Positions 47,040 through 58,535 of a stretch of DNA of 64,000 nucleotides are shown piece by piece. The translations under genes were made by a program, and so were the position numbers. This DNA comes from Chelonoidis abingdonii (lineage: Eukaryota > Chordata > Testudines > Testudinidae), in assembly GCF_003597395.2 (NCBI RefSeq), contig NC_133790.1, forward strand, positions 25,473,124 to 25,537,123, written 5' to 3'. The notes beneath the pieces are model-generated. The model was not told the origin of the DNA. It saw only the letters and a program-made list of their open reading frames with translations, and did no database searches. Numbering within the stretch: the stretch's first letter is position 1; each line of letters opens with the position of its first letter.

Positions 47040-48164
47040 TGGCTCTAGTCTAGCTGTTGGGCTCCAGAATACAGCAGTGGAATCTGCTGGCAGGTGATGT
47101 TAGGGTTTCCATGTTCCGTGACCGTCAAAAGGATCTTGTCCCATTCTTCTTCATGGAAGGTGATCTTGTAGCCTGCAACAACATCGATGGTGTGATGGCA
47201 GCCCTCAACATCGTCACGATCCAGATGAGTGGAGACTGTTCATTGATTCATCGAAGACGAGTCTTAAAGCTGTTTTGCTGCATAATGGCAATGTTTTGCC
47301 ATCAATTCCAGTTGGTCATGCAGTCCATATGAAGGAAACCTATGACAACATGAAACAACTTTTGAGGTGCATAAACTATGACCAACATCAGTGGCAGCTT
47401 TGTGGCGATTTGAAGGTTGTTGCTCTCTTGCTTGGTCTGCAGACTGGATACACAAAGTACTGCTGTTTTCTCTGCGAATGGGATAGTCGTCGTGCAAGAG
47501 ATTCCCACTACATCAAGAAAGATTGGCCACTCCGACAGTCATTGGAGCCTGGGAGGAAAAGTGTTCAGCATCCACCACTTGTTGAATCAAGGAAGATTTT
47601 GTTACCACCCTTACACATCAAGCTGGGTCTGATGAAGAACTTTGTCAAGGCCATTGACAAAACACAAGCAGCTTTCAAGTACCTCCGTGGAAAATTTCCA
47701 AGGTTAAGTGAAGCTAAGATAAAGGAAGGTGTCTTTGTTGGTCCTCAGATTCGTGAACTTCTTCGAGATGATGCATTTGACCATGCACTGCGTGGCAAGG
47801 AAAAGACGGCATGGAAAGCCTTCCAGTTAGTGGCAATAAATTTTCTCGGAAACAACAAGGCAGACAACTACAGGTTGTTGGTGGTGAAAACCTCCTCAAG
47901 GCATACAAAAGCCTTGGTTGCAACATGTCACTAAAGATACATTTTTTGCACTCTCATCTAGATTTTTTTCCACCGAACTGCGGAGCAGTGAGCGACGAGC
48001 ACGGCGAGCGATTTCACCAGGACATTGCAACAATGGAGAAACGCTATCAGGGCAAATGGAGCCCATCAATGCTTGCAGACTATTGCTGGACAGTGACAAG
48101 AGATGCTCCATTTAATGAATACAAGAGACAAGCCAAGAAGCGCCGAGTAGACACTGAATAGGAC
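47040..48164 (+). pseudogene. Transposase-like pseudogene with two frameshifts
   Basis: A transposon-derived coding relic of about 370 codons in three reading frames. Part 1 (47057 to about 47210) contains IQQWNLLAGDVRVSMFRDRQ. The frame then shifts by one base near 47205-47218. Part 2 (about 47218-47875) contains DEWRLFIDSSKTSLKAVLL, LCGDLKVVALLLGLQ, a CCFLCEWDS segment with a C-x2-C pair, HYIKKDWP and LLPPLHIKLGLMKNFVKAI. A second shift lies near 47870-47885. Part 3 (to the stop at 48162-48164) contains GCNMSLKIHFLHSHLDFFP, AVSDEHGERFHQDI and KRYQGKWSPSMLADYCW. I recognise these motifs from unnamed transposase-like proteins found in arthropod, cnidarian and vertebrate genomes. Spaced acidic residues (FID, GDL, SDEHGE) suggest an RNase H-like DDE core, which is inference. 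No stop codons fall inside the parts. Upstream codons are missing, and an aataaa lies shortly after the stop. Superfamily not assigned. Confidence 0.82.
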
Positions 48165-48169
48165 TAAAC

Positions 48170-50210
48170 TATGTACATAATAGTTTTTTTGCCTTTTGTT
48201 TCATAATAAATTTTATTTATATAACCCTTTTGCTGATTTTTAAAGTGTTACATAAACAGGACAGGGTGAAATATTATCATGTAAAGCAACCATAAACACA
48301 TGAAAAGACCTAGGTTTACAATTTATGATTAAAACTCTACTATCTACACAATATACGTAGACATAAAATGTAAAAACTTAAATATCTTAGAAACAGTAGC
48401 CGATCAGTTGTTTTAATGGTCATATTTGAATTTAGCACATCAAAATACATAATAAATACCACATTTTATCTCTGAAGCAGACGACTTCTCAAAAATTGTA
48501 GACCTGTGTTGTCTGCATGTGTAGTTGCTTCAGAGGACAACCAGTTCACTTTCCCCTTAGAACCTGAAGGCATAATGTAGTACATGCCACAGCCAGATCC
48601 TTACATGGATACTTGCTATGTGACTTGTGCTCCTATGTAATTTGCCACTGTGCCCAAAGTATGCACTTACTTGGGTAACAGGAAACCACAGATCTCTCAT
48701 CCTTCTATGATTCCCCTCCTTCTTGTTCCATAGCTTCACAACATGACAAGCTATATTGTGTGGTGTCATCTCAGACTCTGATGATGAATGTAAATGGCAT
48801 AAAGAGCATGAGGAACAGATGGAATGAGACATATAAAGAAATAAAGTATTTGCAAGGGAAGTTGGCAGGGACGTTGGAATGCTTCAAGCATTGTGCGGGG
48901 GTGGGAGGAGGGAGGCCAGGATGAGTCATGTGGAGCTGCACTCTAGCAATCCATCTCTTCCAGCAGCAATGAATGACCTGTTTCTTTATTTAAACTAAAC
49001 ACTGCATCAAAAATCCCTTTTATGCCACCTCCTAGTACCTAATCAATGTAGTGTGAAACTTCACTACTACTTCTGGTTGGAGAAACGTTGCCTTGATTAA
49101 GAGTGAAGTGGCATTGTCTTTTCTCTTGTCATTGTATGAGTGGCTCAGGGATAGGAGAGTGAGCGCACATTCAAGTATAAATGGAAATAGGATAACTGCT
49201 CTACATTCAGCCATAGAGTTCTTATTTTTATTACCACCAAAAGCAAAGCACCGGGACTGTGATTGTCTATTTCTGGCAACTAATTAAGTTCAACTGTATA
49301 CCTGTGAGGGCAGAGTTCTTGTCTGGTATGTGCAGAACACCATGTACACATGTAGTGCAATATGAGTGGGAGGGTGAGTGAGCTGTAGCTAATTAACATT
49401 GTCTAATATTCGGATGCCACTCTGATAGAGGGAGGCACCAGTGATGGATTATTATTTCATAGCATTCAAGACTCTACGAGGGTGGCACTTCACTAAAGAC
49501 ATGGTCAAGGTTTTAAAAAGTAGCTAGTGATTTTGGGTGCTTTAGTTCTTGTGTGCCCAACTTGAGATGTCTCAAAGGGGCCTGATTTTCAGAGGGTGAG
49601 TGTCTATTATTTTCTGAAAATAGGTCCCTTTGAGGTGTGTGACGTGTACCCAAATCCCCAGTCATTTCTGAGAATCTTTGTCATTGGTCCCTGAAATCTT
49701 AGATATCACTCAGTGAAGGAGGTTGACACAGGGTGAGAGAAGTGGAAGAAAGGGGGTTACAACACTAGGGTAACGCGGCTATTTAATTTAGTTGTGTGCA
49801 CACCTGTAGATTGATTTTTATTTGTTTTTAAATAAAAAAATACCATTGAATATTAACTCATGTATTGCAGGCATTGCAGTGGTAAAATTTTATGGGGGAG
49901 AGATTGAGAAGGCTAGTGGCTTGCCAGACCAGAGAGGAATAGGGAGGACATTCCATATGTAGGGATGGCATGGAGAAAAGCCAGGGGAAGATTTAGTGAA
50001 TGTAAATTCTTACCCTGGGCTTGTAAGCATCCTTTAATTGTGTGTGTGTGTATCTATGAGCAGGCTGGGGTCCAACATTTTTGGTCAGTCCAGGTCATAT
50101 GGCCTTAATCTGCCTCTGTGACTTTATAATGGCACTGCTGACTTGCTTAGAATGTAGTTTGTAGGTAGCATATTTGATTTACTTCATGCTACCAATTACA
50201 CATGTTCTCA
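48170..50210. other. Non-coding stretch, 3' part of the transposase-like relic then unique sequence
   Basis: The first 350 bases are AT-rich, with aataaa-type signals, and may be the 3' end of the element carrying the transposase-like gene. No inverted end was identified. Around 49510-49680 a 'ggtccctttgaggtgtgtga' type phrase resembles old reptile repeats. No gene. Confidence 0.4.
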
Positions 50211-50213
50211 AAT

Positions 50214-50345
50214 ATAGAGCTGTGCAAATAACTGATTTTTATTTATTTAATTATTTTTTGGTTTGCTGTCAGATAAAAAAAGGGGGGCAGGGGAAGGTCA
50301 AAAAACTGGAAAACGTAATTTTGGGTCAAATCAAACATTTTACTT
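50214..50345. repeat. AT-rich repeat beginning tagagctgtgcaaat
   Basis: Begins 'tagagctgtgcaaataactg' and runs into A/T runs. This opening phrase recalls AT-rich hAT-like repeats of turtles. Truncated, without a clear right end. Confidence 0.35.
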
Positions 50346-50394
50346 TACCTGGAACTAAAAGTGAAAAATTGCTGTGTAGATGAGGGTGGAGGGT

Positions 50395-50511
50395 TCCAGT
50401 CAGGCTCCAATCTGAGCCCAAACATCTGCACAGCAACTTTTAGTTTCATAACCCAAGCCAGCCATGGCCATTCCGTGGGGCTTTTATCCCCGTGTAGACA
50501 TACCCTCAGTT
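50395..50511. mobile_element. Truncated MITE, right end only
   Basis: Ends in 'ccccgtgtagacataccctc', the reverse of an AGGGTATGTCTACAC-type terminus like that of copy A at 28198. Interior 'ctgagcccaaacatctgcac' matches this MITE type. The left end is missing. Confidence 0.5.
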
Positions 50512-50514
50512 CTA

Positions 50515-51578
50515 GGGAAAGGCAACACCTAACGCTGCTCTCTAGAAGTCCCCTTGCTGATTTAGTCATGTTGCTGGGCTCTAAAGGGCACAGCATCAAG
50601 TCACCCTCACTTAAATAGAGAACCTGAAACAATGAAGAGGATAGAGGAGGCAAATGATGGTTCCCCTGAGAGCCATGAAGGGCTCAAATTACCCTCCTTT
50701 CTATCCTTAAGGAGAATATAAATACCTCAGTTATGAGACTTTGTGCATGACTAATCCACTTCTAGTCCCTAATTGTAATGACTAACACATCTTACAACAA
50801 ATCAAATATTAACTTGCAGTACCTGAACAAGTAGATTTGTAAGTGTTAAGTAAAAGCACAAATAATTAACAAAAAGTTAACTGGTGTTATCTCCTAATTA
50901 ACTGTAAAGACACTTTTTACTTCAGAGAAAAATAGACTTTTTTTTTTTTTAAAGCCAAGTCTGGAAATAATTGGCCCACAATACCTGAATCTCTTGAAAA
51001 AAGCTACATTGAGATAAAATGTAATTTTCACAAGATTAAATTAATCATACTTCCCCTGATGACATCAGTCCAAAAAAAGTACTTTGTGCCTGTTCTACCT
51101 GCTGGGTCCATGTGTCCACTGGGAAAAATTTGGCAGTGGTCTCAGAGTAGAAATAATTATCAGAGGCAGGAGGAGCAATGCTGATAGCACAGGGAATTGT
51201 TTCATTCTACACTGTCCAGTGTACTTAACCCCTACTAATAAAATTTGGTCTGAAAGGATGTTGACACAAGAGAGAGTGCTTAATTGACATGCAAAGCATT
51301 GTGGACTGTTGGTGATGGGTTTCATTTAAACAAACAATTAAAGGGGCAGCAGTGATTTTTTTTTTTAATGTGGTTTATTAAGGGATTCAGATGGTGTGGA
51401 AAAAAAATCAGGTCACCTGAATCCTGAAACAGAATTTTGTTGAACTTATCACAGCTCAGTTGTGTTTTTTTTTAACATTTAGATTTAACAACCTTCATTT
51501 TAAAATGGAATGTAACCGAACCATTAACTACTGATATATCTTCAGAAATGTAGCAAACTACTGCAAGTTACTAGATGA
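50515..51578. other. Non-coding stretch, nothing recognised
   Basis: No gene recognised. Several A/T runs, including a T run at 50939-50951. Confidence 0.4.
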
Positions 51579-51586
51579 GTAAATAT

Positions 51587-51969
51587 TAGGGTTGCCACCT
51601 TTCTAATTGCTGGTAACAGGACCCCTGAGGCCCTGCCTCCTGCTCTGCCTCATTCCCCCAAAAGCTCCCCCTTTGCTCACTCTTCTCCCCCTCTTCTCTC
51701 ATCACTTGCTGGATCATCTCAAGGAGACCGCCTACAAGCAGGAGGCATGCCCCAGATGAGCAAGGACTGGTGCAGGTTAATGACCCAGAGTCTCCTCCCA
51801 CCCCACAATAACCAGACTTTTGGTTTGGGTGCCATTTAGGGTTGCCAGCTCCCTTTATTAACCAGACTTTCCAGTCAAAAACCAAACACCTGGCAAACCT
51901 AAATGGCACCAGGTCACACAAGCCAAAAACCAGACTGTCTGGGTAAAACCTCAATAGGTGGCAACCCTA
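51587..51969. mobile_element. hAT-like MITE with 14-bp perfect ends (383 bp)
   Basis: Both ends read tagggttgccacct (the right end reversed), a perfect 14-bp inverted repeat. Flanking octamers gtaaatat (51579-51586) and gtaaacat (51970-51977) agree at 7 of 8 positions, as expected of an 8-bp hAT duplication with one later change. Inside, 'ggtgccatttagggttgcca' and, reversed, 'ggtgccatttaggtttgcca' form a second inverted repeat enclosing about 45 bases. The minus strand open frame across the element is not a gene. Confidence 0.85.
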
Positions 51970-52129
51970 GTAAACATAATGAGACTAGAATATGACTGTT
52001 TATTTGAACCACAGTTCAGAGTTGATTTAGTTCACTTGAATCCCAGCTTTCAAAATACCCATGTAACAGAAGTCTATCTGCTAGATTTTTCAAACATGAA
52101 ATTTGTTGAGTGGGGTATAATTTTCAGAA

Positions 52130-52245
52130 GCAACTAGGTCCTATTTTCAAAAGTGACTTAAGAGCCTAAGACTCATTGATTTTCACTATGAATTAGATTC
52201 CTAACTAAGTCACTCAAGTAGTTTTGAAAACATTACATTAGAATA
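52130..52245. repeat. Foldback repeat with TTTTCAAAA-type arms, second copy
   Basis: 'ctattttcaaaagtgactta' pairs imperfectly with 'agtcactcaagtagttttga' around a central 'attgattttcactatgaatt', as in the copy at 39768-39925. Confidence 0.45.
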
Positions 52246-52249
52246 ACAA

Positions 52250-52440
52250 CTAATATAGCACTTCTCATCTTCAGGCCTGAAAGTGCAATAAAAAGTATTA
52301 AACATATTTTACCAAAATTGATTCACCAAGAGGCTAAATTACTAGCCCAAAGTCACACACTGAGTCGGGGTAATGTTGGGAATATTACTCAGATCTTCTG
52401 TTCCCAGTCCCCTTTTCTAACCATAGTGACTTCCTATATT
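52250..52440 (-). repeat. MIR SINE fragment
   Basis: Reverse-oriented MIR pattern: 'aaattactagcccaaagtca' then 'cacactgagtcggggtaatg' then 'cttctgttcccagtcccctt'. Diverged. Confidence 0.55.
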
Positions 52441-55400
52441 TTGTTATATAGCGTCATAAATGAGCATGGTGCTGTACATTAGGGAGAATGTGCATGAAAC
52501 AGGATAGCAGGACTCTTCTGTTAGAACCCTATATAAAACTGCTGACTTTTTGCTGAGTTGTTTGGCAGCTGTAACTTAATTCCATCTAGGATATAAAGGA
52601 CCTAGTGACTCTCTAGGGAGAAGGAAATAGGGAGCTAGAAAAGAGGAGATCCTAGAGGGAAACACTATGGAAGGCCACACTCAGGGAAGAGACTTAGACT
52701 GATGTTTGTCTTATTTTTGAGTTGCCAATAAAGCCAAACCCCAGGAAGGGACTGAGTTTGGATAGAAACTCAGGGCCTTTACATTCTGTTACTCTGCAGG
52801 GACACTGCACTTTCTGTATTAGACAAAAAAATATAGTTTGTTTTATTACTCATTCATACATTGCATCACAGCTGCTTAAGATCAAGAGACTGGTAAACTT
52901 GAGATGCAAATGACATTCTTACTACAAATACACCCCCATTCCTGACACACCCATTACCAAGTTGGCAAAAACTGAGCAACTAGGATTTTAGTTTAGATTT
53001 AAACTAATATTTCTTAGATATCTGAACTTGGAGTGCAAAATGTGTTGTGGCAATCAATACATTGTTTTGGATTCCTAGAACAGAATTTGGACATGCAGTG
53101 ACATCTAAAGGCTTGTGGCCTTGAATGGTTCAGACACTTCTTTAAATCTCATCAGAAATGCACAGCCCATCCCTGCTAATCAACTTTTCGAAATCAGGTT
53201 ATGTTGTGGTGGGAAATGTAAAATAATCAGCGAGCACAAATCTTCCTCATTTTCTTGCATGAGGGGAAGAGTTTGTTGAATTGAGACTTAATCTTTACCC
53301 AGGTTAGTTAGGACCACACTAACAACTAGCCAGAAAGCTGAAGGTCATACCTAACTTATATAAAACAGAACTGATTGCAGACACTTCTTTCTCTTTAATA
53401 TACAGACCATAGTGCCCAATATGCAATGCCCCATTTTGAGCCAAATAGGCACTGAAGGGTGAACCAGAAGAAAACTCTCTGGTTGAAAGCACATGAAAGT
53501 GTGTTCTTAATGTGACCAGGTGTTCTACAAACCTTCCCATATAGATCTGCCACATAGCACTAAAATCCTGACCTGTTGTTGTACCTGATATCCTAATCCA
53601 GCGACTTTGTTTAACAAAGATTATCAAATGAATTGATAACACTTGTGTGCTGATTTTGTGATGTGGATTTAGATGAAGCTAAAAGACCTAGGTCTTCATA
53701 TGTACAATGGGGTAAATGCTTTAACCTGCTAGAGCCATTTAGTTGATCATTTCACTCTTTATACAGCAAAAAGCACCACATTGATTTCTTCCAGGGATCA
53801 GTGACTCCTGCTTGAATCAAATCAAACCCAAGAAAAAGCAACATTTACTGAACAGTACTGAAAAAAACTGGAGGATGATCAGATATCCTTTAGTAGGCCT
53901 AGCAAGCTGAATGATAGGTCTCCTTTTTAACAAATATTTCAAGTCATTATTGGGATTTTTTTTGGAGAAATTTAATCATAAGCAGTTGAAATATTTTATC
54001 CGTTATAATTCCTCATCAGGCTAATATTTTAAATTGTCAGTAGCAGCAAGTGGTAATAAAATAGGATTTCCTGGCTAATCCCTTTTTAAAGTTAGAGCTT
54101 ATGAAGGCCTGAAGTCACAGGGAAAGAAGTTGTTTCATTTACTGGAACTGGAAAATAGAGGTGCCAACACAGGGAGGTGATGGAATCTTTTCTTCCCCAT
54201 TCTGTATGTCTTGAATTCTTTTCTTTTCTCTTTCCTAATCCAAGCAAAAGCTCACAGCATAAATTTATCAACACTTGATTAATCACTGTATGCTTTACAA
54301 ACAAAGAAAATGTACTTCAAAGCTATCCAGTCAATTCTTTTAATAGCTGGAACTTGCACAAAGTACAGCATTACCTTCTTATGTTTTGTTTTCTATACAA
54401 ACAAAATGTATATGTATTCCTAATACAGCTTTTAGCTGTGAAATAACATTACCTTTTATTCTGAATATTCATTATAACTGAGCTGTAAGTGAATATGACA
54501 GCTTTGTAGCTGAAGGGAAGTCCAATACTTTATGTATCAAGAATCCTGAGAATCAAGATCCAGAGCAAAGGGCCTTAATGAGGCCAGAGCAGTAATAGAA
54601 TATAAAGCAGAAAATTTCTTTTTGAATATCTCTATTATGGATGGATCTCAGGTAGGTCCGTTCCAACTGTTCTCTTTCTCATTTTAGGGAAAAACAGGAC
54701 CAAACTGTGCAATTGTCAGATAGTGTAGGAATTGTAACGGCTATCTAAACATCTGTGCCTGCCCCTTTCACCACACAAAAATAAATGTATGACCATAATA
54801 ACCTTTTCAAATCTCTGCTTTGCATCTTTGGGGAAACACCTACGAATAACTAGACAGTTTAGTTTATGGATGTGTTTTATTTCCAGAGAGATGAGTCTGA
54901 ACCTTAATCTTCCTCTCTCACTCTCTCTAAATGGTGAAATCCCAGACAAGGGCATCTTTCTTCAAACTCGTTCCCCTTCAACTCGTAAATTTTCAGTGAC
55001 TGCTTGTTTTAGTCTGACTTTAGCAGGAGCAGCCCCACTCTCCTTTGCAGATACAAAGCTTGTTGTGTGTTCTCTGCCCACATGGGTTTGTCACAGGCTC
55101 TTTAACCTCTCAGAAATCTAGAAGTACAAAATGCCAAAGTGCCACAATAAAAAGTGCACTTCTTTAGAGATGGAAAAAATCTTAGAGTGGAGAAGGGGGG
55201 AAAAAAATAGGGAATCGTATTTAACGGAGCCCATAAAAACTTGGATATAAGTGGCATAGATGTACAGCAAAATCTCAAATGTGCCCTGACGGCACACTGC
55301 TATTAAATACCTGAAGTTACTAGTACTGTTGTCAAGAATAAGTATTTTGTACATCATAAATTTTGTAACTATTGAAATACATATGGCTTTTAGCTCTAAA

Positions 55401-56075
55401 GATCAGCCTTAGCTTATGTGGATAACCCCTCTTTCAGTTTTCTACAGGACCTCATTTTTATGAGGTTTTTTGATCAGTGTAACATTACCTGGTAATGTGC
55501 CCTACTATCTGAGAGCAATTACCAGAACACAATCCAAATATCTCTTTACCAGTTACAAGGATTTATTGGGACCAAACCCTCATGGAACTGTTTTTCAGTT
55601 ATAACTGCATAATCAGGTCCGTAATGTGATGTCATTACACCAGCATAAGATCAAAACATCCCAAAAGCTGAGAGTTACCACCTCCTTCTCATGGAGTTTA
55701 ATAGGAACACTATCGTTCCATTTTGGGCTTTGAGTCCCTTCATTGTACTGCACAATGGACCTTGCAGAAGAGCTGTGGTATTCATTAGATGTACTTCATG
55801 CCATAACGTGGAAAATAAATAGTTTGAAATAAAGAGAGCAAAAGCAGTCCAGGAAAAGGAAGTGTATATGTATGCTGAAGTGGGGGAGGAGGCAGATAGT
55901 AAAAATAGGCAGAAAGCAGAAGTATGCTACGACTTCTTCAACACCAGCTCTGATGTGGTCAAAGTGATCTCAGTCCATGAAGCTCATTTTTCGTTTATCT
56001 CTACTATAAAGTAGCTTATGTTAACTGCACAGATATGATGTTAAAAGGATCTGTGCGGTAACTGAAATACTATAT
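52440..56075. other. Non-coding stretch, nothing recognised
   Basis: No gene or repeat with clear ends over about 3.6 kb. Scattered open frames lack domains. Confidence 0.4.
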
Positions 56076-56394
56076 GTTCTTTGAGTAATAGTATACATTT
56101 TTCTGCTGGTGGTGGCACATCTAATTGGCAGTGTCCTTTGGGGTAGTGCATATATTCTTCACATCCCTATTTGCCCAGTTGAGGGCATAAAGGATGGAGC
56201 AGTCCTGACAGCACCCCCGTTCCTTCTCACTGCCCTTGGTTAAGAGTTAGAGAATGTCACTTCTCTGAGTCGTCTTGAAGCAGTGTGTGTATAAATAGAT
56301 CTAGTATAAATAGTTAGTGATAGCGTTTCTATTTATTTTATCTTAAGGGTAGGGAAGACTTTTTTTAAATTTTTGAGTTACACTTGGACTGGTC

Positions 56395-56570
56395 TAGCCA
56401 TAATGACATATGATAAATCAGTAGGCTTCAAACATTGCCCATCTTGTGAGGCAGTCATACCTTTAAATGAGGGCCACGCATGTTTATTCTGCCTCAGGGA
56501 GCATCACATCCATAATTGATGTGACATTTTGCAGATTGTTTTCAAAGTGGACTCTATGAGCTGGGTCATG
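56395..56570 (+). pseudogene. DIRS gag-like ORF1 fragment
   Basis: Plus-strand translation gives SVGFKHCPSCEAVIPLNEGH followed by ACLFCLREHH, a C-x2-C ... H ... C-x2-C pattern like the cysteine-rich N-terminal segment of turtle DIRS ORF1 products. A stop follows within about 10 codons. Downstream sequence to about 56990 is serine- and proline-coding in places, as expected of the rest of ORF1, but is badly decayed. Its role would be in particle formation, known from the family and not from this copy. Confidence 0.6.
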
Positions 56571-57009
56571 AGTCTTGTAAAGGGCCTTTCTTCCTTGACT
56601 CAGACCCTTGCTTCCCAGCTTCAGAGGCCACTAAGATCAGAGATCCTCAAAGTCCAGTCCTTGTGGCTTCATCATCCCTATTTGCTGACTTACCTGGCAA
56701 GGAAACACCTCCAGTTAAGCCTAATGATAAAGCTCACAGAGAGCATAAAGAAAAACTGCATAGATGTCCTACTCCTAGTCCTGCTGTTAGTTCTCAAAAA
56801 CTTCCTGATCTTCTGACACTGAGTGCATCAAAGCTTTGAAAGAGTTCCCTGATGCTGTATTGGTCAAGTTGAATCCGACTTGCCTTGGGTTTCTCCCAGT
56901 ACTGCTTCAGCCATACTGACTTCATCAGTACCAAGGTCTTCTGAATGAGCTTTGGGAGCACCAGTGCCTTCTGTACGAGTACCCAAGTCACTTTTGAAAA
57001 TGAGATTTA

Positions 57010-57250
57010 GACTCCTAAATCACCTCTGTAGCACAAACCTTGGGAAGTTCTTATGGGCAGGGTGCATAGAAATATGCACCCAGAGACTGAGAGCAGCATG
57101 CCAAACCTTTACATTTAGATGTGATTGAAGTTAGACATACCATTCTGAATTTGAACTTCTTGATGTAAACATCAAGCTCTCTGGGATCTGGAATAGGCTG
57201 AAGTCCCCCTTGTTTCTTTGGAATGAGAGAGTACCTCAAATAGAGCCCTC
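57010..57250 (-). pseudogene. DIRS reverse transcriptase fragment, inverted relative to the rest
   Basis: Minus-strand translation gives LRYSLIPKKQGGLQPIPDPR followed by ELDVYIKKFKFRMVCLTSI. This is the N-terminal part of a DIRS/gypsy-like reverse transcriptase, whose usual form is PKKxGGxRPIxDLRxLNxYI. After a frameshift it continues HISMHPAHKNFPRFVL, which normally follows the first catalytic block. The catalytic DLKDAYF block between them is degraded. It lies on the strand opposite to the gag-like and recombinase parts on either side. Confidence 0.75.
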
Positions 57251-57989
57251 TCCCTCTCAGATGTTGTGGTACCTCCTCTATTGTACTAAGTGTTAAAAGA
57301 GATTGTCTCTTGGTCTAACGTGCTCTTGTGCGAGGGGTCCCTGAATAGGGATGGGAAAGGAGATGGGGGTATGGAGAGAAGATCAGTCAGTGTCAGATGC
57401 ATTTCTCTCCCCTGGACTCTTGGTCTGTGTTTGCACATTTCCCCTTATTCTCCTTCTTACAAAGGAAATAACGATCAAGCAAGAAAGAGCCAAGCTAATC
57501 TTAATACTCCATAGCCAAGGCAAATAAGATATGTGGACCTTCAGAGCCTTTCAGTACAACTACCAATAACATTATCTGTCTCCAGGTCTGCTTTTTCAGG
57601 ACAAGAGAAGAACCTTATTTCAAATTCTGTTCACGCCATCTAACAGCATGGATACTCAGTAGCGGACTCCTGCAGAAAGCATATTCAACTGCGGTGCAAG
57701 GAATACTCACAGTGAAAAGACTCTACCAGATCCACTTACTAATTGAAGTGGAAGAGATTTTCCATTTGGTCTCATCAGCAACATACACCTACATTACAAT
57801 TACAAATCCATAATATTTTGGACTACCTGTTGCACTTTAAGTGATCTGCTCTAAATCTTAGTTCATTATTTGTACATTTAGCTTCTATATCTGTCATATC
57901 TATTCAGGGATCTTCAACCTTTCCTCATTTGATGGTGAAAAGATATCTAAAGTTTTCCCTGATTAAAGAGTCAACCACAACATGAAATT

Positions 57990-58535
57990 TAAATCTGGCC
58001 CTATCAAAGGTGATGGATGCTCCATTTGAACATACAGCTATGTAGCTTTTTCCATATCTTTCTATGAGATGGCTTTTCTGTTAGCAATCACGTCAGCCAG
58101 AAGAGTAAGAAAACTCCAGGTCTTGATGGCAGAGCCTTCTTATACAATTATTCATAGAGAGTTTCAATGAAATTGTATCCAAAGTTTTTACTGAAGATAG
58201 TGTCATAACTTCATTTAGATGAAATTATGACACCATCCACTTCCCTATATTTTCCCCCAAAGCCACGTGCAGTAAAGTAGATCAGAGATTACACAACTTT
58301 GGTATATGTAGGGCTCTTATCTTTTTCTTGACAGAACTAAACCGTTCATAAAGTCCCCAATATTCTTCGTACCATATGTCGAGAGAATAAAAGGCGAAGT
58401 AGTATCTACACAAGGGATATTCAATTGAGTATTGCAGTGGATTAAGCTCTGCTACAAGCTGGCTGAGAAATCTCCTCTGGGGAAAGTGTTGATTTATTCA
58501 ACATGGGTTCACTCCATCTCAGTGGCCTCCCTAAG
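57990..58535 (+). pseudogene. DIRS tyrosine recombinase fragment
   Basis: Plus-strand translation near 58065-58155 gives MAFLLAITSARRVRKLQVLM followed by AEPSYTIIHREF, which fits box I of tyrosine recombinases (the conserved Arg in a T-G/S-x-R-x-x-E-L type motif). Downstream, in shifted frames, are segments resembling KFLLKIVS and FPPKPRAV, and a decayed HSTR-like region near 58490-58520 where the H-x-x-R box should be. Stops and frameshifts break it. In DIRS elements this enzyme joins a circular DNA intermediate into the genome. Confidence 0.68.

Noticed and set aside
47275..47934. 219-codon open frame read as an intact gene
   Set aside because: It is only the middle part of a longer reading frame: matching sequence continues in other frames on both sides, and its last 20 or so residues are out-of-frame noise after the second frameshift.
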